A stretch of 64,000 nt of DNA from Petrolisthes cinctipes (Eukaryota; Arthropoda; Malacostraca; Decapoda; Porcellanidae). The stretch spans positions 1,662,501 through 1,726,500 of the forward strand of contig JAWQEG010000506.1 of the NCBI GenBank assembly GCA_033782935.1, read 5' to 3'. Below the pieces are notes generated by a model. The model was not told where the DNA came from. It ran no database searches and saw only the letters and a program-made list of their open reading frames with translations. A program made the position numbers and the translations under genes. Within the stretch, counting starts at the first letter, position 1, and each line of letters begins with the position of its first letter. This document shows, in pieces, positions 21,626 to 34,489 of this stretch.

Positions 21626-23545
21626 AACCTTGCACGCCAGCAACGTCACCACTCCTCTCGTGCCTATGAACAACCATGCGCCTTCTCGCCACTCTACCAC
21701 ACCTACCTCGCTACAACACACATGCACCACCAACGCCACCATGCCTCTCGTACCCTTGGACAATCAAGAGCCTCCTCGCCACACGTCCATGCCTACCTCG
21801 CCACAAAAATCACTCTCCACCAATGCCACCACTCATGCCTTCGCAACACCACGCGCCTCCTCGTCACAGGGTCACGCCTGCCTCGCAACGCTACACACGC
21901 GCCACCAATGCTACCACGCCTCTCGTGCCCTTGCACCACCAAGCGCCTCCTCGTCACATGGCCACACCTGCCTCGCAATGCTACACACGTGCCACCAATG
22001 CCACCACGCATCTCCCACACATCGACGACTTCCCGGCGCCCCACCACACCTCTACTTGCGCCTCGGACCACATCACGGTCGCCAACCTCGCCACCACGCC
22101 TCTCTTACCCACAAAACAGCTCCCGGCCACTACCTTCATGCCACCTCACCACACCGCTTGCACTCTCCTGTGGGTGGAAGACCTCATGACAGGCGACAAC
22201 TACCTTGTTGACTCAGGATCCGAGGTGAGTGTCGTTCCACCCCGGGAAAAGGACAGAAAGAGCCAGGCCTCCACCGCTTATGCCCTCTTCACAGCGAACA
22301 AGTCACTTATCACCACCTACGGCACCAGAAGTAGGGGGGTGACCCTCCTCAAGGAAGAATACGTCGTGTGGCTTTTCATCATGGCTGATATTCAGGTACC
22401 AATCCTGGGTCTGGATTTTTTAACGGCACACGACCTTTTTATCGATGCCAAGCGACACCGACTGATAAATCAACCAACGAGAGCCACCATTCCCACCAAA
22501 CACAGTCATCACGCCACACTTACCATAACACACATCTCACACACCACCTCTTACCAACACATTCTACACGACTTCCCACAACTACTCTCTACAGACTCCT
22601 CACACCATACCCACGACCCAGGGATTCGCCACACCATTACCATGATGGGCCCCCGGTGTTCGCCAAGCCCCGCGATGCCTTTGGAACGTCTCGAAGCGGC
22701 CAAACGAGAGTTCCATGTAATGATCCAGCAGGGCATGGCCAGACCTTCAGACAGCGCATGGGCGTCTCCTCTACACATGGTCTGGAAGCAGCAGGAAGGA
22801 GAGTGGAGGGTATGCGGAGATTATAGGGCTCTCAATGCTGCCACTATTCCAGACAGGTACCCTATCCCGCACTTCCTGGACTTCCACACCAAGCTCCAAG
22901 GATGTGCAGTGTTCTCAAAGATTGACCTTATCCGTGCCTTCCACCAGTTTCCTGTGGCAGACGAAGATATCAAGAACACCGCCATCACCACGCCCTTTGG
23001 ATTGCTTGAGTTCCCGGCCATGAACTTTGGACAACAGAATGCCGCACAAACGTTCTAGAGGTTCAGGGTCAGGTTGCTGCATGGACTAGAGTACACCATG
23101 GTATACATCGACGACATACTCTTCACGTCCCACCACCACGGACAACACCAGCAGCACCTGCGGGAGCTCTTCTCACACCCGCAGCAGTATGGTCTCAAGA
23201 TCCAAGTGCGTCATCGGGGCAGATCATCTCGACTTCCTTGGACACCGCATGACACCGAACCGCATCACACCTCTGACGCAGAAGGTGGAGGCCATTAGGG
23301 AATTCCCCCTACCTACTACTGCCAGGAAACTCAGGGAATTTCTAGGGGTGGTGAACTATTACCACTGGTTCATCCCCCCGCTGCCTCCGTCCTCGCTCTA
23401 CTCCACGACCTGCTGAAGGGGCTGAAGAAGTCCTCACAAAAGAAACTCGTCTGGCCCCCGGCAGCGGAATCTGCATTCAATGACATCAAGTCCAAGCTGG
23501 CTGACACTACACTGGTGGCATACCCTACTCCTACTTCAGCAGGCA
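21626..23545 (+). pseudogene. Pol of a Gypsy-type LTR retrotransposon: protease and reverse transcriptase (truncated)
   Basis: After a low-complexity linker, the protease motif YLVDSGSEVSVVPP (near 22201) and the flap/C-terminal motif VPILGLDFL are seen. The RT follows: WRVCGDYRALNAATIPDRYP, FSKIDLIRAFHQFPV, TPFGLLEFPAMNFG, and after an in-frame TAG at 23056, YTMVYIDDILF (catalytic YIDD, near 23102). A frameshift precedes HLDFLGHRMTPNRITPL and LREFLGVVNYY. The sequence stops resembling pol near 23545, at the beginning of the RNase H region, so integrase and the 3' LTR are absent. The order PR-RT fits Ty3/Gypsy. Confidence 0.88.
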
Positions 23546-23924
23546 TGGAAGGAAGGGGGAGTGAGAGAGAGAGAGAGAAAGAAGACAGGGGAGAGTAGGT
23601 TGTGTGAGGTTGCCAGTTACTTGAAAGATATAGGTATAAGTTTATTTATTTTACGGCGAGAAAAAGTGATAAAGAGGGGACTGCCAGCATGAGGGGTGAA
23701 AAGAATACAGGGAGAGCTGAAGACAGAAAAGGGATTGTCTCGGCTCCATTATTTGTTGCTTAATATCCAAAGGATAATAATCAGTATCTCTCTACGGGGG
23801 TGAACAATAGACAGTGTCTTTATATAATAGATCAAATGCAATATAATGAAGCACAAATTATAATTGTTTTTAATTTCTTTTCAACTACTCACCCTCATCT
23901 TTCCTATACACGACCGATGCCCTA
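23546..23924. other. no gene recognised; purine-rich then AT-rich spacer
   Basis: It begins with a short GA-rich stretch (23556-23600) at the Gypsy breakpoint. The motif ACGGGGGTGAACAATAGAC near 23796 resembles motifs at about 246 and 1577. Confidence 0.4.
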
Positions 23925-24213
23925 TCCATATGGCCAGGATAGTTCATGAATGGTTTGCTTCTCATGAAAATTTGCAGGTGATAGAGTGGTCTAGTTAGGA
24001 CTGTGATATGAACCCCATAGAAAATCTATGGGGTTCTATTGTTAATACGTGGGATCCGGAACGAGAGAGAACGACAGCAGAGTTGTTACGGCACACCAGA
24101 GCACAGTGGGAGATTTTTCGGGGAAAACCCGATATAGATAGGAGGCATGGTGCCTCAATGCCCGAGCGACTGCAGGTTGTCATTGAGAAGGAGGGTGGCT
24201 GGACACGATACTA
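23925..24213 (+). pseudogene. C-terminal fragment of a Tc1-like transposase
   Basis: The frame shows DCDMNPIENLWGSIVNTW, with the catalytic Glu of the DDE triad, then RAQWEIFRGKPDID and SMPERLQVVIEKEGGWTRY to the stop. It is close to the truncated transposase at 11173-12513 but not identical, so it is a separate copy. An in-frame TAG precedes DCDMN at about 23996. The N-terminal two-thirds are missing. Confidence 0.8.
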
Positions 24214-25319
24214 GCAACAAATTGATGAGTAAGAAAATGAAATATGTAATACACAGTATTTCAAGCCTTAATGTGTTCATAGAAGTGTACCGTATATATA
24301 TAGTGTATACACTGTATCTCATCGTGGCTAAGGGTCTAAAGCAATACATATCTAGGTGATTATATATAAAAAAAAAACATTACACATGCTTAATGCAAAC
24401 GTGAGGTCGAAATAAAAACTTCAGGTTATATTAAGTTAACAGTTATTATAATTGTATGACACCAATTAATAACAACTATATATATAACGTGTTCATCATT
24501 TACAGTGTAGTGCCTACAGTCCCTGTTGGGTTATGGGTGTGGAAGGCTTCTTGACGAGGACTTTTGGAGCTTTCACCTAAACTGGCAAGTCATGTAAACA
24601 ATAACCAATAAATGTTTGATTTCAATTTTTCCCTGTATTAATTAGTAATAACATTAGTGCTGATACAATATCCTCTAAATCTTGTGATTGGTTCACTAAA
24701 ACTGGCGTCTGAATGGCTGGCCTAGATGTTGACCTCAGATAAATAAATAAGGGTAACAAATATATTCGTCATATATAACGGATTGTATTTGCATACCAAA
24801 TATAATTTTTTTTCTATTCTGGTCTTGTTTGCGCATTAACAGATTATGCAGCAACACACAGAATGATGGTGGTGGTAAGATGGAGAGTAAAGAAATGCTG
24901 GGAAGGAGCGAGAGGAAACAGCGAATGGAAAAAGGGAGGACGGGTGGGGGAGAACAGATGGAGTGGTTATTGGGTAGTTAAGATCTTATACTATATAACT
25001 ATTATCCTTTGGTAACCAGTTACACAATAAAAGTTTCTTAGAAAATGTCGTGTATGATACAGGGTAACGATAAAGGATTTACTTGAAATTTATTTCAACA
25101 CTGAGTAGGTGGTGCATGGCTTGATATATTAGTCATAAAAAACTGGTGTCGTGTGAATTGTATTACGTAAATATCCCATGGAATGTAGCATCAGAGTTGG
25201 ATTTAGATTACAGAAGAAAACATAATAAAGGCGACAGTCGGCTTTGTTCGTTTATGATCTTTAGCTACTTGATCCAATAATTTTCTCCATCTATAATACT
25301 ACTACTCGATCACTAGTGA
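24214..25319. other. no gene recognised; AT-rich
   Basis: AT-rich sequence with no domain, RNA or recognisable repeat found on either strand. Confidence 0.4.
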
Positions 25320-26017
25320 AGCTTTACCCCCTCTTCCCAACCCAACGCATCCTACCACCTTCCAGTGAGTAGTTCACATCCATGATCACAAGTGGCTCGG
25401 GATTCAAATTTCTGGATGGCTCAACATTGGTAACGATACGTGGTAAACGCTCCCAAATTACCCCCTATATAACCCCGCCCACATTTCTCCCCTCCCCCGA
25501 TGCACCTGCCAGTGATACCAGATCCGCTGAGGCCCACACCAAGTCGCTGGTGGAAGAAGTGTGAACCCTTGATCTGTCCGGAGCTGTACCTGTGCATCCC
25601 CACATTCACCTGTCGGCTTGCAGGCGAGCCTCTACCCAAGGCTTGCCGATCGTCTTCTCTACCCACGCTCTGCCACTAGCATCGGGACCGCCTGCCAGCC
25701 AACACCTACCTACTCCCGCCCCGCCAACTACCGCTGCCTTGCCTCACCGCACCACGCCTGGCACCCCTGTCCTACACACTACCTATGGTCACCCGCAAGA
25801 ACACCACGACTACCTTCTACAAGCAACACACTACCTTCTACGAGCAACACGTTACATTCTACAAGCAACATACGCAGTCAGGCAAGGGGGAAGTCTACAC
25901 TCTAGTGCTTGGGTCCACTCACTGTATTTTACCCTCTGTTACTCTGTTAATAAATCCGTGCCTAGTATTGGAGTCTACTATACACCTTCGGTATTAACGG
26001 CCCCCAATGTTACAACG
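25320..26017 (+). repeat. possible solo LTR or LTR remnant
   Basis: C-rich sequence with a TATATAA-like stretch (25465-25472) is followed about 480 bp later by GTTAATAAATCC, a polyadenylation-type signal. It ends GGCCCCCAATGTTACA, an arrangement typical of Gypsy-group LTR ends. It contains three near repeats of CTACAAGCAACACA(C)TACCTT (25815-25875). A matching 5' terminus starting TGT was not located. It may belong to the Gypsy copy upstream, but sequence identity could not be shown. Confidence 0.35.
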
Positions 26018-26319
26018 TATACAATGTGATTTTTAACAGCTGACCATATTTAAAAATTGTGTAATATTTAAAAACTTGGTATCATTTAAAACCTATGTTT
26101 GATTTTAAAAAGATGCATTGTTTAAAAACAGGCCGATTATACACACACACACATGTAAGGTATAGTCTATTGAAACTTGGCATGGAGATAATGTGTAACA
26201 TGGTATGACTCTTGGGTGAGTATTGACTGATATAAATGTTAACAAAGAGAAGGTGTAATTGTAGCTTATCCAAGGAGATGTCTCCAGAAATGTATCAGTG
26301 GAGTAGTGAACACCTGTAC

Positions 26320-26440
26320 TGTTGATTGATTGATGGATTAGTAGATGCCACTAGGCAGCTGGCAGCGCATCAACTAGGGTCATATACCGCCCAACATAAT
26401 ATCAAATTCTAAGAATTTTAGAATATGGTCATTTATATCA
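26320..26440 (-). mobile_element. B8: 3'-terminal fragment of a B-family element
   Basis: On the minus strand this reads the family 3' UTR: GGGCGGTATATGACCCTAG, a GCGC(T)GCCAGxTGCCTAG block, then an (AATC)n tail. It lies head-to-head with B3, which starts about 10 bp away on the plus strand. Confidence 0.75.
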
Positions 26441-26449
26441 TTTCTTGCA

Positions 26450-27831
26450 TCCAGGCTCTTAACCTGTTGAGGGCCTTAGGCCATACGTCCTGGGGGGCTG
26501 ATCAGATCACCCTCCTCCGCCTATACCATGCTCTCATTAGCTTAAAACTCAATTATGGGTGTGAGGTGTACTCCTCTGCCACGGATGCCCGTCTCAGAGT
26601 CTTAGACCCTGTTGATCATGCTGTGGTACGTCTGGCGACCGGAGCCTTCAGGTTGTCCTCAGTCTCCCGGTGGACGCTGAGCCACCTCTTGATCTCCGTC
26701 ACCAGTCCGTGATGGTTCGTTGTGGGCATCGATTATATCGACTTCCTGACTCCCTTCCCTGCTTGGCGGTGTCATCTAATATCATATCTTAATACTACCT
26801 TTCACATCCTCACACACCATTGCCCTTTGGCTTCCAGGTCAGGAGGGCAATGAAGGAGATGGGCATTAATGACTTCCTGATTTGTCCTGTGCTGGTCCCT
26901 AGAGTGGTTCCATGGCTTCTTCCAGAGATGTACACTTGCACTTGCTTTTCAGACAAGAAGGAATCTCTTCCTCATCCATTGGCTCACTCCCTCTTTTTAG
27001 AACATGCCTCCTCTCACAGGGAGTCCCTCCCTGTGTACACTGATGGGTCAAAGTCTGCTGCTGAAGTTGGTTTTGGGGCCGTACTTTTGTCATGGTAGCA
27101 GGTTCCCTTCTGTCATATCCAATTTTACCCCCGAGCTCTCAGCAATTTTATATGCCCTCCAATTGATTTTTTCTCTCCCATAGCCTTCTTTTACTAATTT
27201 TAGCAATTCCTGTAGTACCTTACATGCCTTAGGCAATATTTACTCTTCCCATCTCCTGGTGTTGGCCATTGGCTTGTCCTCCTGGGTCGTCGTGGCCGCA
27301 GAGTCACATTTTGTTGGGTCCCGGCTCATGTGGGTGTCAATGGGAATGAGTGGGCTGACGCCCTGGCTACGGCTGCGGCTTCCAGTTCTCAGCCTCCTGC
27401 CGGGTGTCATCCCGTACCTGCAGTGAACCTTCGACCCTACATAGATGCTGATGTTTGTTCCTGCTGGCAGGACAGATGGGACGCTGTCGAGGCTAACAAG
27501 CTCCGCGGCATCCACCAGCGCCTTGGTTTGTGGAGCTACAGTGGCCTGTCCCGCCAGTGGGAAACGGCTCTTATCCGTCTCAGAATTGGCCACACACTAT
27601 TGACTAATGGCTTTTTAATGGAGAGGGCACCCCGTCCCTACTGTGATAATTGGGCGACATCTTATTGTCGAGTGTCCCAGCCTTGGGGACCTTCGTCGTA
27701 GGCACCTCTCCAATTACCGGGTGGGTGATGGTTTTTACAGTCTCTCCCAGGTGCTCGGGGAGGAAGCTTGTAGTGTGGGAGGGAACACACTCTCCTATGT
27801 GGAGGAGGCTGGCCTCCTCCACAAATTGTGA
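26450..27831 (+). pseudogene. B3 ORF2 C-terminal remnant with RNase H
   Basis: It shows LISLKLNYGCEVYSSATDAR, VYTDGSKSAAEVGFGAV (near 27030) and the PAHVGVNGNEWADALA stretch. There follow LSRQWETALIRLRIGHTLLT and a Cys-containing terminus ending YVEEAGLLHKL at 27829. Frameshifts near 26670, 27095 and 27645 break the frame. In B1 the corresponding terminus has CDDCLVPLTV, whereas here the segment is shortened. Confidence 0.82.
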
Positions 27832-28115
27832 ACTTTATTATTTTTATGACTACTCTTTTTTTAAGTATGTAAAATTTAATGTTTCTTTCGTTCATATTTT
27901 ACTTCTTTTATATATTAAATTGACAAGGTTATTTGAGTAATATGTGATTTTTGGATGATATGGCTGTTTATTCATGCTGCTTCTCCCTTTCGGGGTGGTG
28001 AAGATTATTTGATGTTTGTACATATTTTATTAATGATGTAGATGACCATTTTATGTTGGGCTGTATATGACCCTAGCTGTTGCGCTACCAGATGCCTAGT
28101 GGCATCTATAAATCA
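26450..28115 (+). mobile_element. B3: 5'-truncated B-family element (RNase H end and 3' UTR)
   Basis: This copy starts within the RT C-terminal region (LNLLRALGHTSWGADQ) and runs through RNase H to the 3' UTR. The UTR ends with GTTGCGCTACCAGATGCCTAG and an AATCAATT tail. 5' truncation is usual for target-primed insertion. No target duplication was resolved. Confidence 0.85.
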
Positions 28116-28513
28116 ATTACAATTTGCTCTAGATTTATCATTACTGTACTACCACATTAGGACTTTCTAACATGACATTTTCTATCTCAATATTTTCTAA
28201 CTTGACATATTCTAACTCAACTCTTTCTAATTAGACATTTTGAAATAACACCCATTTATCAGTCAAACACAATATTATCTCAACAATGTCGAAACGAATG
28301 GTAATGACAATTATAAATGTTGTTGGTCGAAGCTGGTTCAACGTTCGTTATTTATTGGGGCTTAAAGAGAGAGTATACTTTTGGTACATTTGAGTGCCTT
28401 GATTCCTCCAAAGAATGCCAGGAAACATGACAGGAATAACAGAAATAATGTTAGCCTGTTGCTTGGAATAGTTTTAAAGATTCAGTTGCTCCAGATTTAC
28501 CAACACTGTATAG

Positions 28514-29836
28514 TACAGGGTGATTCAAAAGAAACGTTACCCAGACTACATATTATATTTATTACATGTATATTATAAGCTATACATATGCATTTAAGAT
28601 ATGAAATGCAGAACTTATTTACAGTGTTTAAGAAGCAATAGCAGATCATATTCACAGTATATGTTCAAAGTGTGATCCATTTTCATGAATGCAAGCTCGT
28701 ACCCTTCTTACCATGTTTGCAGAAACTTTGTGTAGGGTTGCCACAGTAACGTTTGCAATTGCAGTTTCAATGTTAGCTCTCACTTCATCTAATCATCTAA
28801 TGTGTGTGGGGGTGTCTGATAGACCACGCCTTTCATGTGACCTCATAGAAAGTAATCGGGAGATGTAAGGTCTGGCGATCTTGGAGGCCACATGTTTTTG
28901 GAAATGAGTTGGGCAGCGAAAAACTCCCTCAGGAATGCCATAGTTTCATGTGACTTGAGGCGCCGTCCTGCTGAAACCATGAGTAGCGTTCATCCTCATC
29001 AAGAAGTGCGATGTACTGTGTGATTATATCCCGGTATACGTCACCATTCACTGTTGCCTCAAAGAAAATTGGACCCATCACACGCCGGCGACTTACAGCA
29101 CACCATATTCCACTTTTTTGATGGTGCAAGGATTTTCATGAAACATAATATGTGGTTTTTAACTACACCACATCCTATTGTTCTGACTGTTAATATACCC
29201 GGTAAGGAGGAGCCATGCTTCATCACCAAAGAAAACATTGTCAAGCACACCAACTACATGTTCCTCAACAAATCGTGGAAACCACCTGCAATAGTGTAAA
29301 CGCTTTACCAAGTCTGGTTGTCGCAGTTCTTGAACCACACGAATGCGATATGGCCGCAGGTGTAATATCTTTGCAGCTCTCTGTGCACTAGAGTAAGACA
29401 TTTGTTCCTGTGATGCGAGTTTCCTGAGACTTTTTCTCGGAGATCTTTGTAATCGCTCCTTCACATCTTCAGATGGTCGTCTACTTCGTTTCCTGGCGTG
29501 CACACCTCCAGTCGCACGAAAACGGTCAACTAGTCTTGAAATTGTCATCTTATTGATATTGGGGGCATCATGATATCGTGCTTGAAACGATCTTTTTACT
29601 TGTGCATAAGACCGTGTTGAAAAATATTGTTCAAGAATAAAGACACGTTGCGCTTGGGAAAACACCATCTTGCTTCAGTTGAGAATAAAGACTCCTTAGA
29701 GTGCACAGAACACGTCACTCTTAAGGTGGTGCTGGTGTATCATCAACACATGTCAATGGTGCCATTTGTTGGAAGAATACAAAATTACAACCTATTTTCC
29801 ATTATTTCAAGACCATTCTATGATGGGTAACGTTAA
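28514..29836 (-). mobile_element. mariner/Tc3-like DNA transposon with eroded inverted repeats
   Basis: The element encodes a degenerate transposase on the minus strand. Inverted copies of AACGTTACCCA are present at 28533-28543 and 29824-29834. The left end is preceded by TACAGGGTGATTCAAAAG, a terminal repeat also seen alone near 3111. The right end appears to have lost the outer 18 bp or so. It lies about 300 bp from sulfatase exon 3 (30137-30240), in the downstream intron. Confidence 0.75.
28652..29668 (-). pseudogene. mariner-like transposase with DUF4817-type N-terminal helix-turn-helix (broken)
   Basis: The N-terminus starts MVFSQAQRVFILEQYF at 29668, followed by an HTH (NKMTISRLVDRF) and KRSRRPSE. 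This pattern is typical of transposases annotated with DUF4817. Catalytic positions are FGDEAWLLLTGY (first Asp), WFQQDGASSH (second Asp) and PRSPDLTSPDYF (third Asp, near 28830). The C-terminus is HENGSHFEHIL before the stop at 28652. Frameshifts near 29180 and 29120, and stops near 28810 (W to stop after YFL) and 28780, inactivate it. Confidence 0.82.
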
Positions 29837-30136
29837 CTATACAGTGATGTGTATAATTTTGTGTGCGTGGGTGTGTATATAGTATGTACGGGGGTGAATG
29901 TGCAGAACAGTGTGTTGGGAGGGGGGAGAAAGTCGACGATGGTTCTACTTTTCCTCTTAAGGAGATAAAATATTATAGAGCGTCTTAATTCTTCCCAAGT
30001 ACTCCTGGAATAAACTTCAATATTAACATATAAAATGGTGGTCTGTTATTGTTGGAATAGTTCGGAGGCATAATTTTTTTTAGATTTACTAACACTGTAC
30101 TGTCCCGTTAACCCAACCTAAACAACTCCTACTCAC
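29837..30136 (-). other. intron 3 (5' part) of the sulfatase gene; nothing else recognised
   Basis: Sequence between sulfatase exon 3 and the mariner-like element. The intron begins with the donor GTGAGT at 30136. No acceptor or fourth exon was found at lower coordinates in this window. Confidence 0.55.
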
Positions 30137-30240
30137 TTGCCAATCATGTGCGTGTCGTAGCCCAAACTTGCGAGGTTTTCAGGAAGTAGAGTGTAATTAA
30201 GCGTCAGTCCTGTGGGCCAGGTGTAACCCAACACTGTACC
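30137..30240 (-). CDS. arylsulfatase-B-like gene, exon 3
   Basis: This 104-nt exon has a clean acceptor (TCTCTGTGTCGCAG|G) and donor (GGCAA|GTGAGTAGG). It reads GTVLGYTWPTGLTLN, then LLPENLASLGYDTHMIGK, the last codon being split 2+1. The segment matches the sulfatase stretch in which P/TGLxLxxTLLPexLkxLGYxTHMIGKWHLG follows the CxPxR signature. The conserved Lys of GKWH binds the substrate sulfate in this family. It joins exon 2 in phase 0 with no gap in the protein. Sulfatases of this group hydrolyse sulfate esters of glycosaminoglycans in lysosomes or outside cells. The next exon should begin G-TGG-CAT but was not seen. Confidence 0.85.
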
Positions 30241-31067
30241 CTGCGACACAGAGATAAGTACAGTCACATGTCATAGTAAGTATGGTTTGTTGTTTTTCCC
30301 CTGCCATTCTGTCGGGTCATTTGTTGATGAGATTTTACTAAAACTATAGCCGCTAATCAGGGTTAACAAATTGTCGCCATTGGAGTAAAGTGGCTATACT
30401 GTAGATATAGAGAGCGAATGTGGATAAAAATATATACTCTCTATATCTATCTACAGTATCTGCATCTATTTATCTGTCTATCGATCTGTTCATCAATGTT
30501 ACTATAATGCAGCCAATCATTTGGCGCCTTATGTACATTTACTTTGAAAAAATGCCAAAAGTATACCATTTCTTTATAGAAGTTAACCCTGACATATGGC
30601 AAATATATGTAACGTGGAGAAACAACTCAGGGTCATGCAGGTTGTATTGGCAATCTTAAACAGAGACGTTAAGACCAAGTAAAGGAGCGATAGGTCAGTT
30701 GATGGTTAATATTAGACAATGGCAAACACAAGGTGAGAGATAGCATGCGGTGAAGAGCAGCTCGTGTTCTTGGTCCCTACAATGATTCTGAACCACATGT
30801 TTACTAACTTACTGACAATTCTTAAAAATAAAAACAAACTTTTCACACCACAAAACACTGGTACTTGTGGATAACATGTGTATATACACGGACCCAGCCA
30901 CTTTCTTTTAATTCTTCAACTGCCCTCCATTTCTTTCTATGTCATTCGTGCTTGCTGTCCCACCTCTCTACCACCTTCTTCCTCGTCCTATAGGGTCTCT
31001 CAGTTTCAAAGTAGTTTTCTATCATTCTCAAATCAAATCAAATCGTAATAAAGAAATTATTGCTTAC

Positions 31068-31231
31068 TTGTCGGCCAAGGTGGTAAGGGTAGTATCCTGT
31101 AAGGAGAGCAGAACGTGTGGGGGTACACAGGGGTTGGACGTAATTCTGCTCCAGCAACACACCCTCGTTTGCCAGTATTTGCAGATTTGGCGTCACCACC
31201 CCAGCGTCGTGCCAGGAAACATCATTCCATC
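31068..31231 (-). CDS. arylsulfatase-B-like gene, exon 2 with the catalytic CxPxR signature
   Basis: This 164-nt exon runs from acceptor GTTATGTAG|GA to donor GACAA|GTAAGC. It encodes WNDVSWHDAGVVTPNLQILA, then YVQPLCTPTRSALLTGYYP and YHLGRQ. CTPTR is the sulfatase signature, and its Cys is converted to formylglycine by the modifying enzyme SUMF1. GWNDVSWH and TPNLxxLAxxGV are typical of the ARSB/ARSI/ARSJ group. The open frame extends 5' of the acceptor to an ATG (MQMFVFFTLL...). I prefer the acceptor because exon 1 supplies the needed Asp pair and ends in phase 1, as this acceptor requires. Intron 2 (30241-31067) is 827 bp. Confidence 0.88.
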
Positions 31232-32869
<1,638 letters not shown>

Positions 32870-33037
32870 GTATAGCCAGGGAGTATATTCTCTTTCAAAC
32901 AAACGAGGTTAAAGGAAATGGCTTGTTCTGCATTAATGAGTTTATTATTTATATTTTCAATATTTCTTACAATTTTTCTTAAGTCTTCACTTAGATGGTG
33001 GATGAGTGAGGCAAAAGTTGAGTTGTTGGGGGAGGTC

Positions 33038-33069
33038 GACGTTTCGTCCAGTACATCGGACATCTTCAG
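33038..33069 (-). ncRNA. hammerhead-ribozyme-like core, PLE2 left arm
   Basis: On the minus strand the elements CTGAAGA, stem II TGTCC/GGAC, GAAAC and GTC occur in the order and spacing of a type I hammerhead catalytic core. Such ribozymes are known in the repeats of Penelope-like elements. A convincing stem I is not visible (only about 2 bp), so activity is doubtful. Confidence 0.45.
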
Positions 33070-33151
33070 GAGGAAGTGGCGATTCTGAGTGGGTGAGGGG
33101 TATTTAACTGTTTTCCGTATGTGGGGTGGGCGGGGCCACCATATCAGAGGC

Positions 33152-33616
33152 CTAGTGATTGGTGGATAGGGGGTAGCTTCTGATTCTGGCGCTACGTCTG
33201 AGTTGTTGGTTGGTTGTAGTGGGTAAGATGTTAGATGTTTGTGGTGGGTCAGTAGGTGTTGGAGGTGTGGTGAGTATCCTGACGGTGTTGGTGATGTGTC
33301 GTTTTCTGGAGGGCAGTATTTGGAGGTCTTGTGTCTGGTTGTTAATAGAGGGTTGTAGGGTTTCTATGTAGATCGCTTCTAGGTAGGAGAGTCTTCTGCT
33401 GTCTGTTTCTTTGTCTAGTATGGTGGTATTGTTTACTAGTTTGTCTCGTGTCAGAGCTTGGTTGTCGTGGGTAAGGTAGTGGTCTTTTATAGACCCTGAC
33501 TGGAGGTGCATGGTGAGACGACGAGACAGTGATGTTTGTGTTTTACCAACATAGTGGTGAGGCTCACAGTCCACACTGTTACAGGTGTGTTGGTAAATCA
33601 CGTGGTCACTGTTCAT
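33152..33616 (-). pseudogene. PLE2 left arm: GIY-YIG endonuclease domain (fragment)
   Basis: This 154-residue open frame contains HVIYQHTCNSVDCEPHHYVG, KTQTSLSRRLTMH and SGSIKDHY, which match the PLE form of the GIY-YIG nuclease with its CX4CxxxH insert. Its sequence is identical to the last 154 residues of the right-arm frame. It starts abruptly at MNSD, where the inversion breakpoint lies, so it lacks the RT and linker. Confidence 0.85.
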
Positions 33617-33627
33617 GTCCTGGTAAA

Positions 33628-34375
33628 CAATGGATATTCCAACACAGACGTCTCCAACACCATCAAACTCCAGCTAGAAAAATGGTACGAGGTGAATCCC
33701 CCAACCAAACCCAACAGTGATATCAAACTCTACTACCGCAACTACATGTCTACCGACTACAAGACTGACGAGACCATACTAAGAGACATAATAAAGAAGA
33801 ATGTTCACCCCACCGACCCAGACAGCGAGATCAAACTAGTAATTTACTACAAGTCTCCAAAAACCTCGAACCTCACCCTACACAACCGACCTACTACCCC
33901 CAAGAGACCGATGAACAGTGACCACGTGATTTACCAACACACCTGTAACAGTGTGGACTGTGAGCCTCACCACTATGTTGGTAAAACACAAACATCACTG
34001 TCTCGTCGTCTCACCATGCACCTCCAGTCAGGGTCTATAAAAGACCACTACCTTACCCACGACAACCAAGCTCTGACACGAGACAAACTAGTAAACAATA
34101 CCACCATACTAGACAAAGAAACAGACAGCAGAAGACTCTCCTACCTAGAAGCGATCTACATAGAAACCCTACAACCCTCTATTAACAACCAGACACAAGA
34201 CCTCCAAATACTGCCCTCCAGAAAACGACACATCACCAACACCGTCAGGATACTCACCACACCTCCAACACCTACTGACCCACCACAAACATCTAACATC
34301 TTACCCACTACAACCAACCAACAACTCAGACGTAGCGCCAGAATCAGAAGCTACCCCCTATCCACCAATCACTAG
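33628..34375 (+). pseudogene. PLE2 right arm: PLE linker and GIY-YIG endonuclease (5'-truncated)
   Basis: The PLE part of the frame starts near 33628 (NGYSNTDVSNTIKLQLEKW). It continues through the linker (ILRDIIKKNVHPTDP, KLVIYYKSPKTSNL) into the endonuclease (HVIYQHTCNSVDCEPHHYVG) and ends with the basic tail [15 protein letters not shown] at 34375. The reverse transcriptase is absent. The frame upstream to 33536 is antisense to the left arm and only open by chance. The C-terminal half is intact, but without RT the copy cannot move by itself. Confidence 0.85.
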
Positions 34376-34457
34376 GCCTCTGATATGGTGGCCCCGCCCA
34401 CCCCACATACGGAAAACAGTTAAATACCCCTCACCCACTCAGAATCGCCACTTCCTC

Positions 34458-34489
34458 CTGAAGATGTCCGATGTACTGGACGAAACGTC
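34458..34489 (+). ncRNA. hammerhead-ribozyme-like core, PLE2 right arm
   Basis: An identical inverted copy of the core at 33038-33069: CTGAAGA (34458-34464), stem II GTCC/GGAC (34466-34469 with 34478-34481), GAAA (34482-34485) and the cleavage triplet GTC (34487-34489). It lies 83 bp after the endonuclease stop codon. Stem I pairing is poor, as in the other arm. Confidence 0.45.

Noticed and set aside
33536..33627. N-terminal extension of the PLE2 right-arm frame (MCFTNIVVRL...)
   Set aside because: It is the antisense of the left arm up to the inversion breakpoint, not PLE coding sequence.
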